Counted from the stretch's first letter, positions 35,766 through 44,891 are shown. The stretch is DNA of 64,000 nucleotides from Rhodospirillales bacterium BBD 1991-14 (GCA_001657395.1 LYSY01000001.1:124001-188000), one strand, 5' to 3'. Numbers and translations are program-made. Notes: generated by a model not told the origin, from the letters alone.

Positions 35766-36776
35766 GTGACCCAGGACCATCCACAAGAGCTGAGCATCCG
35801 CGCTCTGCGGGTTCTGGTCGCCGTGGACGAAGCCGGTTCCATGGCCAAGGCCGCCGAGCGCCTGGGCGCCAGCCCGGCGGCGATCTCTCAACAGATCACC
35901 AACCTGGAGGCCTTTGCCGGAACGATGCTGCTCGACCGTTCCGAGCGGCCGCTGCGCCCGACACCGGCCGGGGCCCTGATGCTGAGCCATGCCCGCAAGG
36001 TGCTGGTGGCGGTGGCCGATGCGCAGGCGCAGATGATGGAGCTGAACCTGGCCGCGCTGCCGCAGCTACGCTTCGCGGTGATCGACGATTTCGATGCCTC
36101 GGTGACTCCGCGCTTTGTCGCGGCGCTTCACAGCGAGTTTCCGAAGACGGCCCTCAGCGCCGTGTCAGGCCGTTCGGACGCTATCACGGCGGCGTTTGTC
36201 GCCCGGGAGGCCGATGTCGTCGTCACTGGCCTGCCGCCTGATGACCCCTCGGCCTACGACGTCTTTCCGCTGCTGACCGAGACCTTCGCCGTCGTGGCGG
36301 CGCGGGGATGCCTGGACGCTGATGAGCCGGCGCTGGATCAACTCCGCCTTCTGCCTTTCGTCCATCACAACGAGAAGATGCCCATCGGCCGCCTGGTCGA
36401 GCAGCACCTGCGGCGCCACCGTTTCGCGCCCGAGCGGCGCTTTTCCTTCGAGGCGTCGCGCTCCATCCTGGCCATGGTCGGCCAGGTGGGCGGCTGGACA
36501 CTGGGCACCCCGCTGAACATTCTGGACGCGACTCGCTTTGCGCCTGATGTGGTGGTTCTCCCGTCGCCCTTCACCCGCCTCACGCGCAGCGTGTCTTTGG
36601 CAGCCCGGCGCGGCGAACTGGGATCGCTGCCGGCGCGTCTGGCCGAGATGCTGCGCGGCATTCTGCGCGACCTTGTGGTGCCCGAGGCCGGGCGGCTGAC
36701 TCCCGGTGGCGAAGATCTCCTCAAGGTCCTTGAGGATCCGGCGCCCGCATCCGTCCTTCCGGCAAGAGAATCCTGA
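35766..36776 (+). CDS. LysR-family regulator, divergent from choline-sulfatase
   Basis: 336 residues starting at GTG 35766, with GGGGAGG upstream. The helix-turn-helix LRVLVAVDEAGSMAKAAERLGASPAAISQQITNLEAFAG is canonical LysR. The co-inducer domain runs from about 100 to 300. Its divergent placement beside betC mirrors choline-sulfate-utilisation regulators in other bacteria. It also lies directly beside the mttB-like gene, whose 3' end it overlaps by 56 bases on the opposite strand. Confidence 0.82.
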   Translation: MTQDHPQELSIRALRVLVAVDEAGSMAKAAERLGASPAAISQQITNLEAFAGTMLLDRSERPLRPTPAGALMLSHARKVLVAVADAQAQMMELNLAALPQLRFAVIDDFDASVTPRFVAALHSEFPKTALSAVSGRSDAITAAFVAREADVVVTGLPPDDPSAYDVFPLLTETFAVVAARGCLDADEPALDQLRLLPFVHHNEKMPIGRLVEQHLRRHRFAPERRFSFEASRSILAMVGQVGGWTLGTPLNILDATRFAPDVVVLPSPFTRLTRSVSLAARRGELGSLPARLAEMLRGILRDLVVPEAGRLTPGGEDLLKVLEDPAPASVLPARES

Positions 36777-38295
36777 AGCGCTCCCGAATCGCGCGGTCGG
36801 TCGCCGGATCGATGTAGCCGGGGAAGTGGCTGGCGAGGATCTGGTCGGCACGGTCCTTGGCGCGCATCTGCAGGTCGCGCGCGCCCGCATCGGCCCAGGT
36901 CCGGGGCTCGTCGCGGTCGGCCAGGCCGGGATAGAAGTAGTCGCGCTGCATGGCCGCCATGGTCTGGGCCGCACCCAGGAAGTGGCCGTCGCCGCTCACG
37001 GCTTCGCGGATGGTCTCGAACCCCAGGCTGTCGCGGTCGACCTCGATCCCGCGCAGCATGCGGTGGATGTGGCTGAGCATTTCGTCGTCGGCCACGAAGG
37101 CTTCGAAGGAGGCACCCAGCAGGCTCGCCATCATGCCGGAGGACTCGTAGACCATGTTCGCCCCGGCGAGGCCGGCTGCCAGCGCCGCGAGGCCCTTTTC
37201 CATGCCCATCTGCGCGTCCACGGCTTTGGCATCGGACATGGAGGCGGCGACCCCCGACGGCAGGCCCAGGTGGCGGCCGATCTGGGCCGCCGCCGCGTTC
37301 ATCATGCTGATCTCCCCGCCGCCGCCGCAGAAGGCCCCGGTCCTCAGATCGATGACCAGCGGCCAGTTCGAGAAGATCATCGGAAAGCCGGGCGCGAAGA
37401 GGTTCACGAGGACGAGGGCGGCCAGGGTCTCGGCCGTGGACTGAACGAGGAAGCCCGCCGGCGTCGCCGGCGCCGTCGCCCCGGACATGGCCGCCACGAT
37501 GGCGTTGATCGGAACCCCCAGGCGGATGCACTCCAGCGTCACCCCGACCGCGTCTTCGCCGTAGCGCAGCGGTGAGATCACCGGGCTGATGTGCGCCTTG
37601 CAGAACGGTCGCTCGCGAAAGCGGCCCGTGCCGCCGAGGGCGAGGTCGAACATCTCGATCACCGGCGCCACGTGCTCCGGCAAGGTAAAGGAGGTCCCGA
37701 CCGGCTTGGTGGTGCCGGCCAGGAGCGCATAGGCGGTGTTGATGTCGAGGTCGAGGGTGTCCTCGACATCGGTGGCAACACAGCAGCGGGTGAACCAGCT
37801 GACGTTCGCCAGGGTATCGATCAGGCGGGTGAAGTCATAGAGGTCGGCCAGGGTGGAGGGGCGGTAGAGACCGGTGGTGCGGTCCAGCGTCTGCACCGCG
37901 GCGCCGCCTGTCCCGAAGTACACCCTGTCGCCGCCCACCTCGAAGTCGTGGCGCGGGTCGCGGCCGTGATAGGTAAAGCGCTTGGCGGCCCCGCCGATGA
38001 TCTCCTCCACCAGTGCGCGGGGATAGCAGAGCCGCCTTTCGGCGTTGAGATGCGCACCGCGGGCCAGCGCCCTCTCCTCGACGATGGCGGGGACCTCCGC
38101 CATGCCGATCTCTTCCAGGACCCGGAAGGCCTCGTCACAGATGGTCCGCAGGTCGGTTTCCGTCAGCGGCCGGTAGGTGCCCCCGCTCTGTCCGGGCGGG
38201 CAGGGGTCGACCTCGGCCTCCGGGGCCTGGCGGGCGGCGATGCGGGCTGCGCGCCCGCGACCCCGGCGCCCCAGCCTGGACTCCTCCGACGTCAT
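36721..38295 (-). CDS. MttB/trimethylamine-methyltransferase superfamily protein, probably glycine-betaine-type
   Basis: 524 residues of the MttB superfamily (GGTYRPLTETDL, NVSWFTRCC, GGGGEISMMNAAAAQIGRHLGLPSGV, SDAKAVDAQMGMEKG, MQRDYFYP). There is no in-frame amber codon, so it is a non-pyrrolysine member; such enzymes include glycine betaine methyltransferases that give dimethylglycine. Its divergent neighbour is a dimethylglycine/sarcosine-dehydrogenase-like flavoprotein, and choline-sulfatase is nearby, so betaine is a plausible substrate (inference). No corrinoid protein gene is in the window. ATG 38295 is chosen for GAGGGG upstream. Confidence 0.78.
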   Translation of the reverse strand: MTSEESRLGRRGRGRAARIAARQAPEAEVDPCPPGQSGGTYRPLTETDLRTICDEAFRVLEEIGMAEVPAIVEERALARGAHLNAERRLCYPRALVEEIIGGAAKRFTYHGRDPRHDFEVGGDRVYFGTGGAAVQTLDRTTGLYRPSTLADLYDFTRLIDTLANVSWFTRCCVATDVEDTLDLDINTAYALLAGTTKPVGTSFTLPEHVAPVIEMFDLALGGTGRFRERPFCKAHISPVISPLRYGEDAVGVTLECIRLGVPINAIVAAMSGATAPATPAGFLVQSTAETLAALVLVNLFAPGFPMIFSNWPLVIDLRTGAFCGGGGEISMMNAAAAQIGRHLGLPSGVAASMSDAKAVDAQMGMEKGLAALAAGLAGANMVYESSGMMASLLGASFEAFVADDEMLSHIHRMLRGIEVDRDSLGFETIREAVSGDGHFLGAAQTMAAMQRDYFYPGLADRDEPRTWADAGARDLQMRAKDRADQILASHFPGYIDPATDRAIRERFRILLPEGRMRAPDPQGP

Positions 38296-38376
38296 GACGA
38301 TCCCCTCGCAGCGCCTCTTCGATCCTCGCCCCAGTCTGCCCCATGGCGGCACTGAGCGCAGAGCAATCGGCACGAT

Positions 38377-38416
38377 GTTAAGCGAATTCGAAGGCTATCC
38401 GGCATTCTTCCTTAAC
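38377..38416. promoter_or_regulatory. Spaced inverted repeat GTTAAG ... CTTAAC in the mttB-like/DMGDH divergent region
   Basis: GTTAAG (38377-38382) and CTTAAC (38411-38416) are perfect arms 28 bases apart. The local sequences GTTAAGCGAAT and its opposite-strand partner GTTAAGGAAGA are similar beyond the arms. The sequence shares the TTAAG core with the betC palindrome. Confidence 0.4.
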
Positions 38417-38499
38417 ACGCGCGATCCCGGTTACCCCCGGCGGCGCCGTTGCGCATGCTGCCGCTTTCCTGATGGAGGCGGTGAGGGGCCGGTCGGACA

Positions 38500-40920
38500 A
38501 TGAAGACGCATGCGCGGGTGGTGGTGATCGGCGGAGGCATCGGCGGCTGCAGCGCGCTTTATCACCTGACCGAAGAAGGCTGGCACGACGTCGTGCTTGT
38601 GGAGCGTGACGAGCTGACCTCCGGCACCACCTGGCACTCTGCCGCACAGGTCACGAACTTCGGTGCCATCCAGGTCATGGTCGGCCTGAAAACCCACTCC
38701 ATCCGGCTCTACAAGGACCTAGCCGACGACCCGGACTACCCCATCAACTACCACCACGCGACAGGCGGTCTGCGCCTGGCCGCCACCCAGGATCATCTCG
38801 ACGGTTACCGCCATTTCCTGTCCCTGGCCAAGGGCATGGGCGTGGACTTCGAACTCCTGGACCCGGAGGAGAGCGGGCGCCGCCACCCGCTGATCACCAC
38901 CGATGGGTTGCTGGGCGCCCTCTGGGACCCCTTGGATGGCGACATCGATCCGGCCCAGCTTTGCCAGGCTCTGGCGCGGCGTGCCCGCCTGGCCGGCGCC
39001 GAGGTCTACCGCCACACGGCCGTGACAGGGCTGTCGCAGAAGCCGGGCGGCGAGTGGATCGTCCATACCGAAAAGGGCGACATTCACTGCGAGATGTTCG
39101 TCAACGCCGGCGGCTACCGCTGCAACGAGATCGCCGCCATGACCGGCGACGAATTGCCGGTGGCCTCGATGGAGCACCAGTACCTGCTGACCGAGCCGAT
39201 CCCGGCGATCGAGGCGCTGGACGTCCGGGTTCCCCTGATCCGCTGTCCGACCGACGACTTCTACGCCCGCCAGGAAAAGCAAGGCCTGCTGGTCGGATTC
39301 TACGAGCAGGACTGCCGGACCTGGGGTCTGGAGGGGATCGATCCGAACTTCACCAACGCGCTCTGTCCGGACGACCTCGACCGCTGCATGGACGTCATGG
39401 AAGGCACCTTCGCCCGTGTGCCCTGCCTCATGGAGGCCGGCATTCACAGCGTCATCAACGGCCCCATCACCTACACGCCGGACGGCGTGCCGCTGGTGGG
39501 CAAGCTGCCGGGCAAGCGCAATGCCTGGTGCATCACGGGCCTGCGCGCCGGTCTGGGCGAGGGCGGGGGCCACGGCTGGCTGCTGGCGCAGATGATGGTC
39601 CATGGCGAGGCCTGCTACGACACCTGGCCCCTCGATCCCCGGCGGTTCACGCGCTACGCAAACGTGGAGTACACGGCACTCAAGGCGATCGAGGACTACC
39701 AGAACGAGTTCCGCTTCCACATGCCCCATGAGCACCGCCCGGCGGCCCGGCCGATCAAGACGACGCCGCTCTATCCGCGCCTGGCGGAAATGGGGGCCGC
39801 CTTCGGGGTCGTCAACGGCTGGGAACGCGCGCTCTACTTCAAGCCCGCGCCGAGTTTCGAAGAGGAGCACTCCTTTCGCTTCAACAACACCTTCGATGTG
39901 GTTGGGGCGGAAGTCGATGCGGTCCAGAACGGTGTTGGGCTCATGGAGGTCTCCGGCTTCAACCGCTACGAACTGAGCGGCCAAGGCGTGCGGGACTGGC
40001 TCGACGGTCTTGTCTGCTCGCGCTTGCCGGCCCGGCCCGGACGTGTCGCCCTGACGTACTTCCTGACGGAACGGGGGAACGTCGCGGGCGAGGCGACCGT
40101 CGCCGCTCTGGCGGAGGACCGGTTCTGGTTCGGCTCGGCGGCGGCGGCGGAGTACCACGATATGGACTGGCTCCGCGAACACCTGCCGTCTGACGGCTCG
40201 GTGCGGATCGAGAGCCTGACCAACAGCCATACCATCCTGGTGATCGCGGGCCCGCGGGCCCGCGGCCTGCTGACCGCGGTAGCACCGCGGATGGACTGGT
40301 CCAAGGAAGCTTTTCCCTGGCTGTCGGTGCGCCCCGTACGTGTCGGTCATGCCGAGGCGATCGCCATGGCGGTCTCGTTCTCCGGCGAGTTGGCCTGGGA
40401 ACTGCACATTCCCAATGCCCAGCTTCTGCCGGCCTTCGAGGCTTTGTGGGCGGAGGGAGAGCGCTTCGGCCTGCGTCCCTTCGGCCTCTATGCCACCGAA
40501 TCGATGCGTCTCGAAAAGGGGTTTCGGCATTGGAAGGCGGACCTGATCACCGAGTTCAACCCGCTTGAATGCGGGTTGGACCGCTTCGTCCGCTGGGACA
40601 AGGACTTCGTCGGCAAGGCGGGCCTGGAGGCCATGCGCGCCGCCGGCCCGCGCCGGCGCTTCGTCACCCTGACGCTTGAAACCTCCCGCGCGCCCGCCCA
40701 GCCGGGCGACTCGATCCTGAGCGGCGGCGTGGTGGTGGGCACAGTGACCTCCGCAGCCTGGGGGTACCGCGTTGGATGCAACATTGCCATGGGCTTTGTC
40801 GACCCGGCCTGCGCCGCCGCGGGCAGCGGCTTGACCGTCGAAGTCATCGGGGAGCCGGTCGCCGCGGTTGTTTCGGCGTCCTGCCTCTACGATCCGGACT
40901 TCACGCGCGTGCGGGGTTGA
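38500..40920 (+). CDS. FAD-dependent dimethylglycine/sarcosine dehydrogenase-like protein with GcvT domain
   Basis: 806 residues. An N-terminal D-amino-acid-oxidase-type FAD domain (VVVIGGGIGGCSALYHL, residues 7-23) is followed by SGTTWHSAAQVTNFG, whose histidine is the family site for covalent FAD. The C-terminal half is a GcvT/aminomethyltransferase module (about 430-800) that would capture released formaldehyde on tetrahydrofolate. It removes methyl groups from dimethylglycine or sarcosine. The divergent MttB-like gene supplies the previous step if that enzyme acts on betaine. The start is the ATG at 38500. Confidence 0.85.
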   Translation: MKTHARVVVIGGGIGGCSALYHLTEEGWHDVVLVERDELTSGTTWHSAAQVTNFGAIQVMVGLKTHSIRLYKDLADDPDYPINYHHATGGLRLAATQDHLDGYRHFLSLAKGMGVDFELLDPEESGRRHPLITTDGLLGALWDPLDGDIDPAQLCQALARRARLAGAEVYRHTAVTGLSQKPGGEWIVHTEKGDIHCEMFVNAGGYRCNEIAAMTGDELPVASMEHQYLLTEPIPAIEALDVRVPLIRCPTDDFYARQEKQGLLVGFYEQDCRTWGLEGIDPNFTNALCPDDLDRCMDVMEGTFARVPCLMEAGIHSVINGPITYTPDGVPLVGKLPGKRNAWCITGLRAGLGEGGGHGWLLAQMMVHGEACYDTWPLDPRRFTRYANVEYTALKAIEDYQNEFRFHMPHEHRPAARPIKTTPLYPRLAEMGAAFGVVNGWERALYFKPAPSFEEEHSFRFNNTFDVVGAEVDAVQNGVGLMEVSGFNRYELSGQGVRDWLDGLVCSRLPARPGRVALTYFLTERGNVAGEATVAALAEDRFWFGSAAAAEYHDMDWLREHLPSDGSVRIESLTNSHTILVIAGPRARGLLTAVAPRMDWSKEAFPWLSVRPVRVGHAEAIAMAVSFSGELAWELHIPNAQLLPAFEALWAEGERFGLRPFGLYATESMRLEKGFRHWKADLITEFNPLECGLDRFVRWDKDFVGKAGLEAMRAAGPRRRFVTLTLETSRAPAQPGDSILSGGVVVGTVTSAAWGYRVGCNIAMGFVDPACAAAGSGLTVEVIGEPVAAVVSASCLYDPDFTRVRG

Positions 40921-40936
40921 TGTGGAACGGCCGAGA

Positions 40937-41968
40937 TCAGGCGAGATGGCGGCTGGCCCGTGGCGCGGCCGTTGAGCGCCGCACAACCAGCGTCGTCTCC
41001 AGGGGGCGTGGCGCGACGATGCGTTCGCCACGCAGGCAGGCCAGCAGGTGCTGAGCCGCTTGCCGGCCCATTTCCTCGCGCGGGGTGCGGATGGTGGTCA
41101 GCGGCGGGCTCGTCTGGCCGGCCAGCCACATGTCGTCAAAGCCGGTGACCGAAACCTCGGCCGGCACGGCGATGCCCATGTCCTTGGCTTCGAACAGGGC
41201 GCCGTAGGCGTGGGGCTCGGACCCGCAGACGATCACGGTCGGCGGTTCAGGGGCGGACATGAGAATGTGAAAGGCATCGCGGCCTGCATCCGGCTCAAAG
41301 GGGCGGTAGAGAAGATGGGCCGGGTCCAGCGCGAGACCATGGCGCGTCAGTGCCTTCTGAACGCCCGAAAGCCGCGCACCGGCGCGGTCGTTCTGATCCA
41401 CATGGCCGGAAATCATGCCGAAGCGGCGATGCCCGAGGGAGACCAGATAGTCGACGAGATGCCCTGCCGCCGCGGCATTGTCGAAACCGACGCAATGCTC
41501 CTGCCGGTCTCCGCTGGACACCCAGGTCAGCACATAGGGAATGCCGTGGCGTTCAATCTGGCGATAGATGTTGGGATCGCGGTGCGCGCCGACCAGCAGC
41601 AGGGCATCGACCCGGCTTTCAAGGAAGTTGCGGATATGAACGCGTTCGTGCTGCGGATCATACTCGGAGCAGGCGACGGCCACCGTGTAGCCGGCGCTGC
41701 CGATTTCTTTCTGAAAGGCTTCCAGGGGGCCGCCGAAGAGCATGTTGTCCAGCGATGGCAGGATCGCCCCGATCATGTGGGAGCGCCGGGAGGCGAGGGC
41801 CCGGGCCGCCCCGTTGGGGACATATCCAAGCTCATCAATGGCGCTTTGGATGCGCGCCCGCTTCTCCGCCCGGACGCTCTGCGGCTGATTTATGCAGCGC
41901 GAGACCGTTGCGGGAGAGACGCCGGCAAGCCTTGCCACATCTTCCAGGGTCGTCGACGCACGGCGCAT
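40937..41968 (-). CDS. LacI-family transcriptional regulator
   Basis: 343 residues from ATG 41968. The helix-turn-helix TTLEDVARLAGVSPATVSRCIN is at the start, with the hinge helix GAARALASRRSHMIG after it, and a ribose-binding-protein-like effector domain follows. The 15-residue in-frame extension to 42013 is unlikely to be used. Two LacI-type operators sit in its upstream region, one next to its own start and one before the HisD-like gene, so it probably represses itself and the divergent operon until a ligand binds. Confidence 0.87.
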   Translation of the reverse strand: MRRASTTLEDVARLAGVSPATVSRCINQPQSVRAEKRARIQSAIDELGYVPNGAARALASRRSHMIGAILPSLDNMLFGGPLEAFQKEIGSAGYTVAVACSEYDPQHERVHIRNFLESRVDALLLVGAHRDPNIYRQIERHGIPYVLTWVSSGDRQEHCVGFDNAAAAGHLVDYLVSLGHRRFGMISGHVDQNDRAGARLSGVQKALTRHGLALDPAHLLYRPFEPDAGRDAFHILMSAPEPPTVIVCGSEPHAYGALFEAKDMGIAVPAEVSVTGFDDMWLAGQTSPPLTTIRTPREEMGRQAAQHLLACLRGERIVAPRPLETTLVVRRSTAAPRASRHLA

Positions 41969-41973
41969 TTGTT

Positions 41974-41987
41974 TGAAAGCCCTTCCA
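41974..41987. promoter_or_regulatory. Imperfect LacI-type operator at the lacI-family gene start
   Basis: TGAAAGCCCTTCCA matches the 14-base palindrome TGAAAGCGCTTTCA at 12 of 14 bases. It lies directly upstream of the regulator ATG, the expected place for autoregulation. Confidence 0.6.
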
Positions 41988-42168
41988 AAAAATCCGCAGA
42001 ACAGGCGATTCAACTGTAACCGCAGGATCAGGCTAGCGCATTCCTCGGGATCTGGGAACCGGCGTTATCGGAGATTTTGCTGTCTTTTCAAGAGAAACCG
42101 ACACCGCCGTGGCGGCATGTTGACTCTGAACCAAGGTCTGTGGTCTGCTATTGGAAAGAGCGTAGATA

Positions 42169-42182
42169 TGAAAGCGCTTTCA
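42169..42182. promoter_or_regulatory. Perfect LacI-type operator before the HisD-like gene
   Basis: TGAAAGCGCTTTCA is a perfect 14-bp palindrome with the central CG typical of LacI-family operators. It sits about 64-77 bases before the chosen HisD-like start, in a position to block transcription of that operon. Confidence 0.75.
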
Positions 42183-42245
42183 AAAATCGATAGGGATTAG
42201 GGTCCAGGGCTGATGGCCGGACCCGGGCAGCAAGGTTCTACCGCG

Positions 42246-43580
42246 ATGGGAGAGGTTTACCTCAAGAAGGCTTCGGGCCAGGCCAAGGCGGCGGGCGCGC
42301 AGACGGGCGAGATCGTCGCCGGCATGCTTGCGGAGCTTGAAAGCGGCGGCGAGGCTGCCAGCCGTGCCTTCGCCGAGAAACTGGACGCCTGGCGCGGCGA
42401 CATCGTGGTGCCGGAGGACTGGTTCCGCGACGCCGAGGCGCGGCTTCCCGAGACGACCAAGGAAGACCTGCGCTATGCTCACGCAAGGGTCCGCGACTTT
42501 GCGGAGCGGCAGCGCGACTCCCAGCAGGAATTCGAAACCGAACTGCTCGACGGCCTGGTTGCCGGTCAGCGCCTGATACCGGTGACCACCGCCGGCTGCT
42601 ACGTTCCGGGTGGCCGCTATGCCCATGCCGCCTCGGCGATCATGAGCGTCTGCACGGCCAAGACCGCCGGCGTCGAAAACGTGATCGCGACCTCGCCGGC
42701 CAAGGGCGAACAGCGCGTCCATCCCGCGATCCTCTATGCCATGAAGCTGTCCGGTGCCGACACGGTGCTGGCGCTGGGCGGCGTACAGGGCGTGGCGGCC
42801 CTGGCTTACGGGCATTTTACCGGGCATCCGGCCGATATCATCGTCGGGCCCGGCAACAGCTTCGTCGCCGAGGCGAAGCGGATGCTCTTCGGGCGCGTCG
42901 GGATCGACGTGATTGCCGGCCCCACCGAATCGATGGTCGCCGCCGACGATACGGCGGATGCCGAGATCGTGGCCGCCGACCTGGCCGGCCAGGCCGAGCA
43001 CGGTCCGGATTCCCCGGTCTGGCTGGTTACTACGAGCCGCCGCCTTGGCGAGCAGGTGATCGAACTGATGCCGCGGGTCATCCATGCCTTGCCCGGGCTC
43101 TCGCGGGAGTCCGCAACGGCGGCATGGCGGGACTTTGGTGAGGTGATCGTCACCGATACCCGCGAAGAGGCCTGCGCCGTCTGCGACCGTTACGCGCCCG
43201 AACATCTTCAGGTGCAGGCGGAAGACCTGGACTGGTGGCTGCGGTCGCTGAAGAACTACGGTTCGCTGTTCCTGGGCGAAGAGACGACCGTGGCCTTCGG
43301 CGACAAGTGTTCCGGCCCCAACCACATCCTGCCGACGCGCGGCGCCGGCCGCTACTCCGGCGGGCTCAACGCGCAGAAATTCATCAAGGTGCTGACCTAC
43401 CAGCGCATGACCCGCGGTGCGTCGCGCGGCGTGGCGCAGGTGTCCAGCCGGATCTCGCGGCTGGAGGGCATGGAGGGGCACGCCATGACCGGCGATGTGC
43501 GCCTTGCCAAGTACTTTCCGGGCGAAGAATTCAAGCTGACCCCGGAAGCCCCTGCAGAAACGGAGACAGCGGCACAATGA
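42246..43580 (+). CDS. Histidinol-dehydrogenase-family enzyme, probably a catabolic polyol/sulfonate dehydrogenase
   Basis: 444 residues of the HisD fold (YVPGGRYAHAASAIMSV, GPGNSFVAEAKR, AGPTES, QAEHGPDS, PEHL, GDKCSGPNHILPT, EGMEGHA), keeping the Q/H and E/H residues used by HisD. It is not with his genes but under a LacI operator beside a DegT aminotransferase. Family members with this context include sulfopropanediol 3-dehydrogenase (HpsN), so a diol or sulfonated diol is one possible substrate. ATG 42246 fits relatives starting ...YLKKA; an in-frame ATG at 42213 cannot be excluded. It overlaps the next gene by ATGA. Confidence 0.72.
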   Translation: MGEVYLKKASGQAKAAGAQTGEIVAGMLAELESGGEAASRAFAEKLDAWRGDIVVPEDWFRDAEARLPETTKEDLRYAHARVRDFAERQRDSQQEFETELLDGLVAGQRLIPVTTAGCYVPGGRYAHAASAIMSVCTAKTAGVENVIATSPAKGEQRVHPAILYAMKLSGADTVLALGGVQGVAALAYGHFTGHPADIIVGPGNSFVAEAKRMLFGRVGIDVIAGPTESMVAADDTADAEIVAADLAGQAEHGPDSPVWLVTTSRRLGEQVIELMPRVIHALPGLSRESATAAWRDFGEVIVTDTREEACAVCDRYAPEHLQVQAEDLDWWLRSLKNYGSLFLGEETTVAFGDKCSGPNHILPTRGAGRYSGGLNAQKFIKVLTYQRMTRGASRGVAQVSSRISRLEGMEGHAMTGDVRLAKYFPGEEFKLTPEAPAETETAAQ

Positions 43581-44839
43581 GCGGGACGGGCGCGCTCCTG
43601 GATACCTCCGGCCGCACTGTCTTTCGCGGCGATTTGAGCGCACCCGACCCCATACCGGAGGCCGGCGTCGAAGCCGCCGTCACGCTGCTGCGGGACGGCC
43701 GGCTGTTCCGCTACGGCGAAGACCGCAACAGCATTCCGGAAGCGGCGCTGCTGGAGCAGGAGTTTGCGGACTACACGGGCCGTCAGTACTGCCTGGGTGT
43801 CAATTCCGGCGGCTGCGCCATGTTCTTGGCCTTGCGGGCCTGCGGTGTCGAGCCGGGCGACAAGGTTCTGGTGAACGCCTTTACCCTGGCGCCCGTGCCG
43901 GGGGCCATCGCGCATGCGGGTGCCGAGGCAGTGCTGGTGGACATCGACGAGCGTTATGTCGTCGACCTCGACGACCTCGACCGCAAGGCCGCGGAGAGCG
44001 GAGCGCGCTTTTTCCTGTTGTCCTATATGCGCGGCCACATCCCCGACATGGACGCGGTCGTCGCGCTCTGCAAACGCCGCGGGCTGACCCTGATCGAGGA
44101 CTGCGCCCACACCATGGGTGCCGGCTGGAACGGCAAGCTGACCGGCGGGTTCGGACAGGTCGGCTGTTTCAGCACCCAGACCTTCAAGCATATCAATTCC
44201 GGCGAAGGCGGCCTGCTGGTCACCGACGACGAGGACATCGCGGCGCGGGCCATTCTGCTGTCGGGCAGCTACATGCTCTATGCCCAGCACCGTGCACGGC
44301 CGTCGCTCGAGGTCTTCGAGCGGCATCGCTACGCCATGCCCAATTGCTCCATGCGGATGTCGGGGCTGGTGGCTGCCATCCTCCGGTCCCAGCTTCCTCT
44401 GTTGCAGGGGCGCAACGCGCGCTGGCGTCACATCTATCGGGTCCTGGCTGCTGAGCTTGCCAGTGTCGACGGCCTCGTCCTGCCGACGCGCCCACTGGAA
44501 GAGGAATTTACGCCCAGCTCGCTGCAGTTCTCCTTCGCCGACGGTGTGCTGACGGACGATCAGGCCCGCCGCTTCGTCCAGGAGGCTGATCTGCACGGCG
44601 TTCATGTGAAGTGGTTCGGCGCCGAGGACCCGGTTGGTTTCACCAGCCGGCACGATCACTGGCGCTACGTCGGCGGGGCAACCGAGGGCAGTGTGCCGGC
44701 GGCAGACCGTGTTCTGCACCGGCTCTGCGACCTGCGCCTGCCGCTCTGGTTGAGTGATGAGGATTGCCGGATCATCGCTGCGGTCGTGGCCGAGGCGATG
44801 GCGGTGGCGAGGGGTACCAAGGTCAAGGCTTGCGCCTAG
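43577..44839 (+). CDS. DegT/DnrJ/EryC1-family PLP aminotransferase
   Basis: 420 residues of the DegT fold. PLP contacts include SGGCAMFLAL (about 77-86), aspartate D175 (IEDCAHTMGA) and the Schiff-base lysine K204 in STQTFKHINSGEGG. Most family members aminate keto-sugars, but here the gene is translationally coupled to a HisD-like dehydrogenase, with no sugar-nucleotide genes nearby. An alcohol-to-ketone oxidation followed by amination, or the reverse, would fit the pair. Substrate unknown. Confidence 0.75.
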   Translation: MSGTGALLDTSGRTVFRGDLSAPDPIPEAGVEAAVTLLRDGRLFRYGEDRNSIPEAALLEQEFADYTGRQYCLGVNSGGCAMFLALRACGVEPGDKVLVNAFTLAPVPGAIAHAGAEAVLVDIDERYVVDLDDLDRKAAESGARFFLLSYMRGHIPDMDAVVALCKRRGLTLIEDCAHTMGAGWNGKLTGGFGQVGCFSTQTFKHINSGEGGLLVTDDEDIAARAILLSGSYMLYAQHRARPSLEVFERHRYAMPNCSMRMSGLVAAILRSQLPLLQGRNARWRHIYRVLAAELASVDGLVLPTRPLEEEFTPSSLQFSFADGVLTDDQARRFVQEADLHGVHVKWFGAEDPVGFTSRHDHWRYVGGATEGSVPAADRVLHRLCDLRLPLWLSDEDCRIIAAVVAEAMAVARGTKVKACA

Positions 44840-44891
44840 GCCGGCCCTGCCGGTCCGCGGTGCGGTCCGTTTGTTAGGTTGATCAGATGGG

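Noticed and set aside
36721-38295. Pyrrolysine in the MttB-family protein
   Set aside because: The frame contains no in-frame TAG, and no pyrrolysine genes are in the window.
42246-43580. Histidine-biosynthesis hisD
   Set aside because: No other his genes. It has a LacI operator, a DegT partner and a catabolic context.
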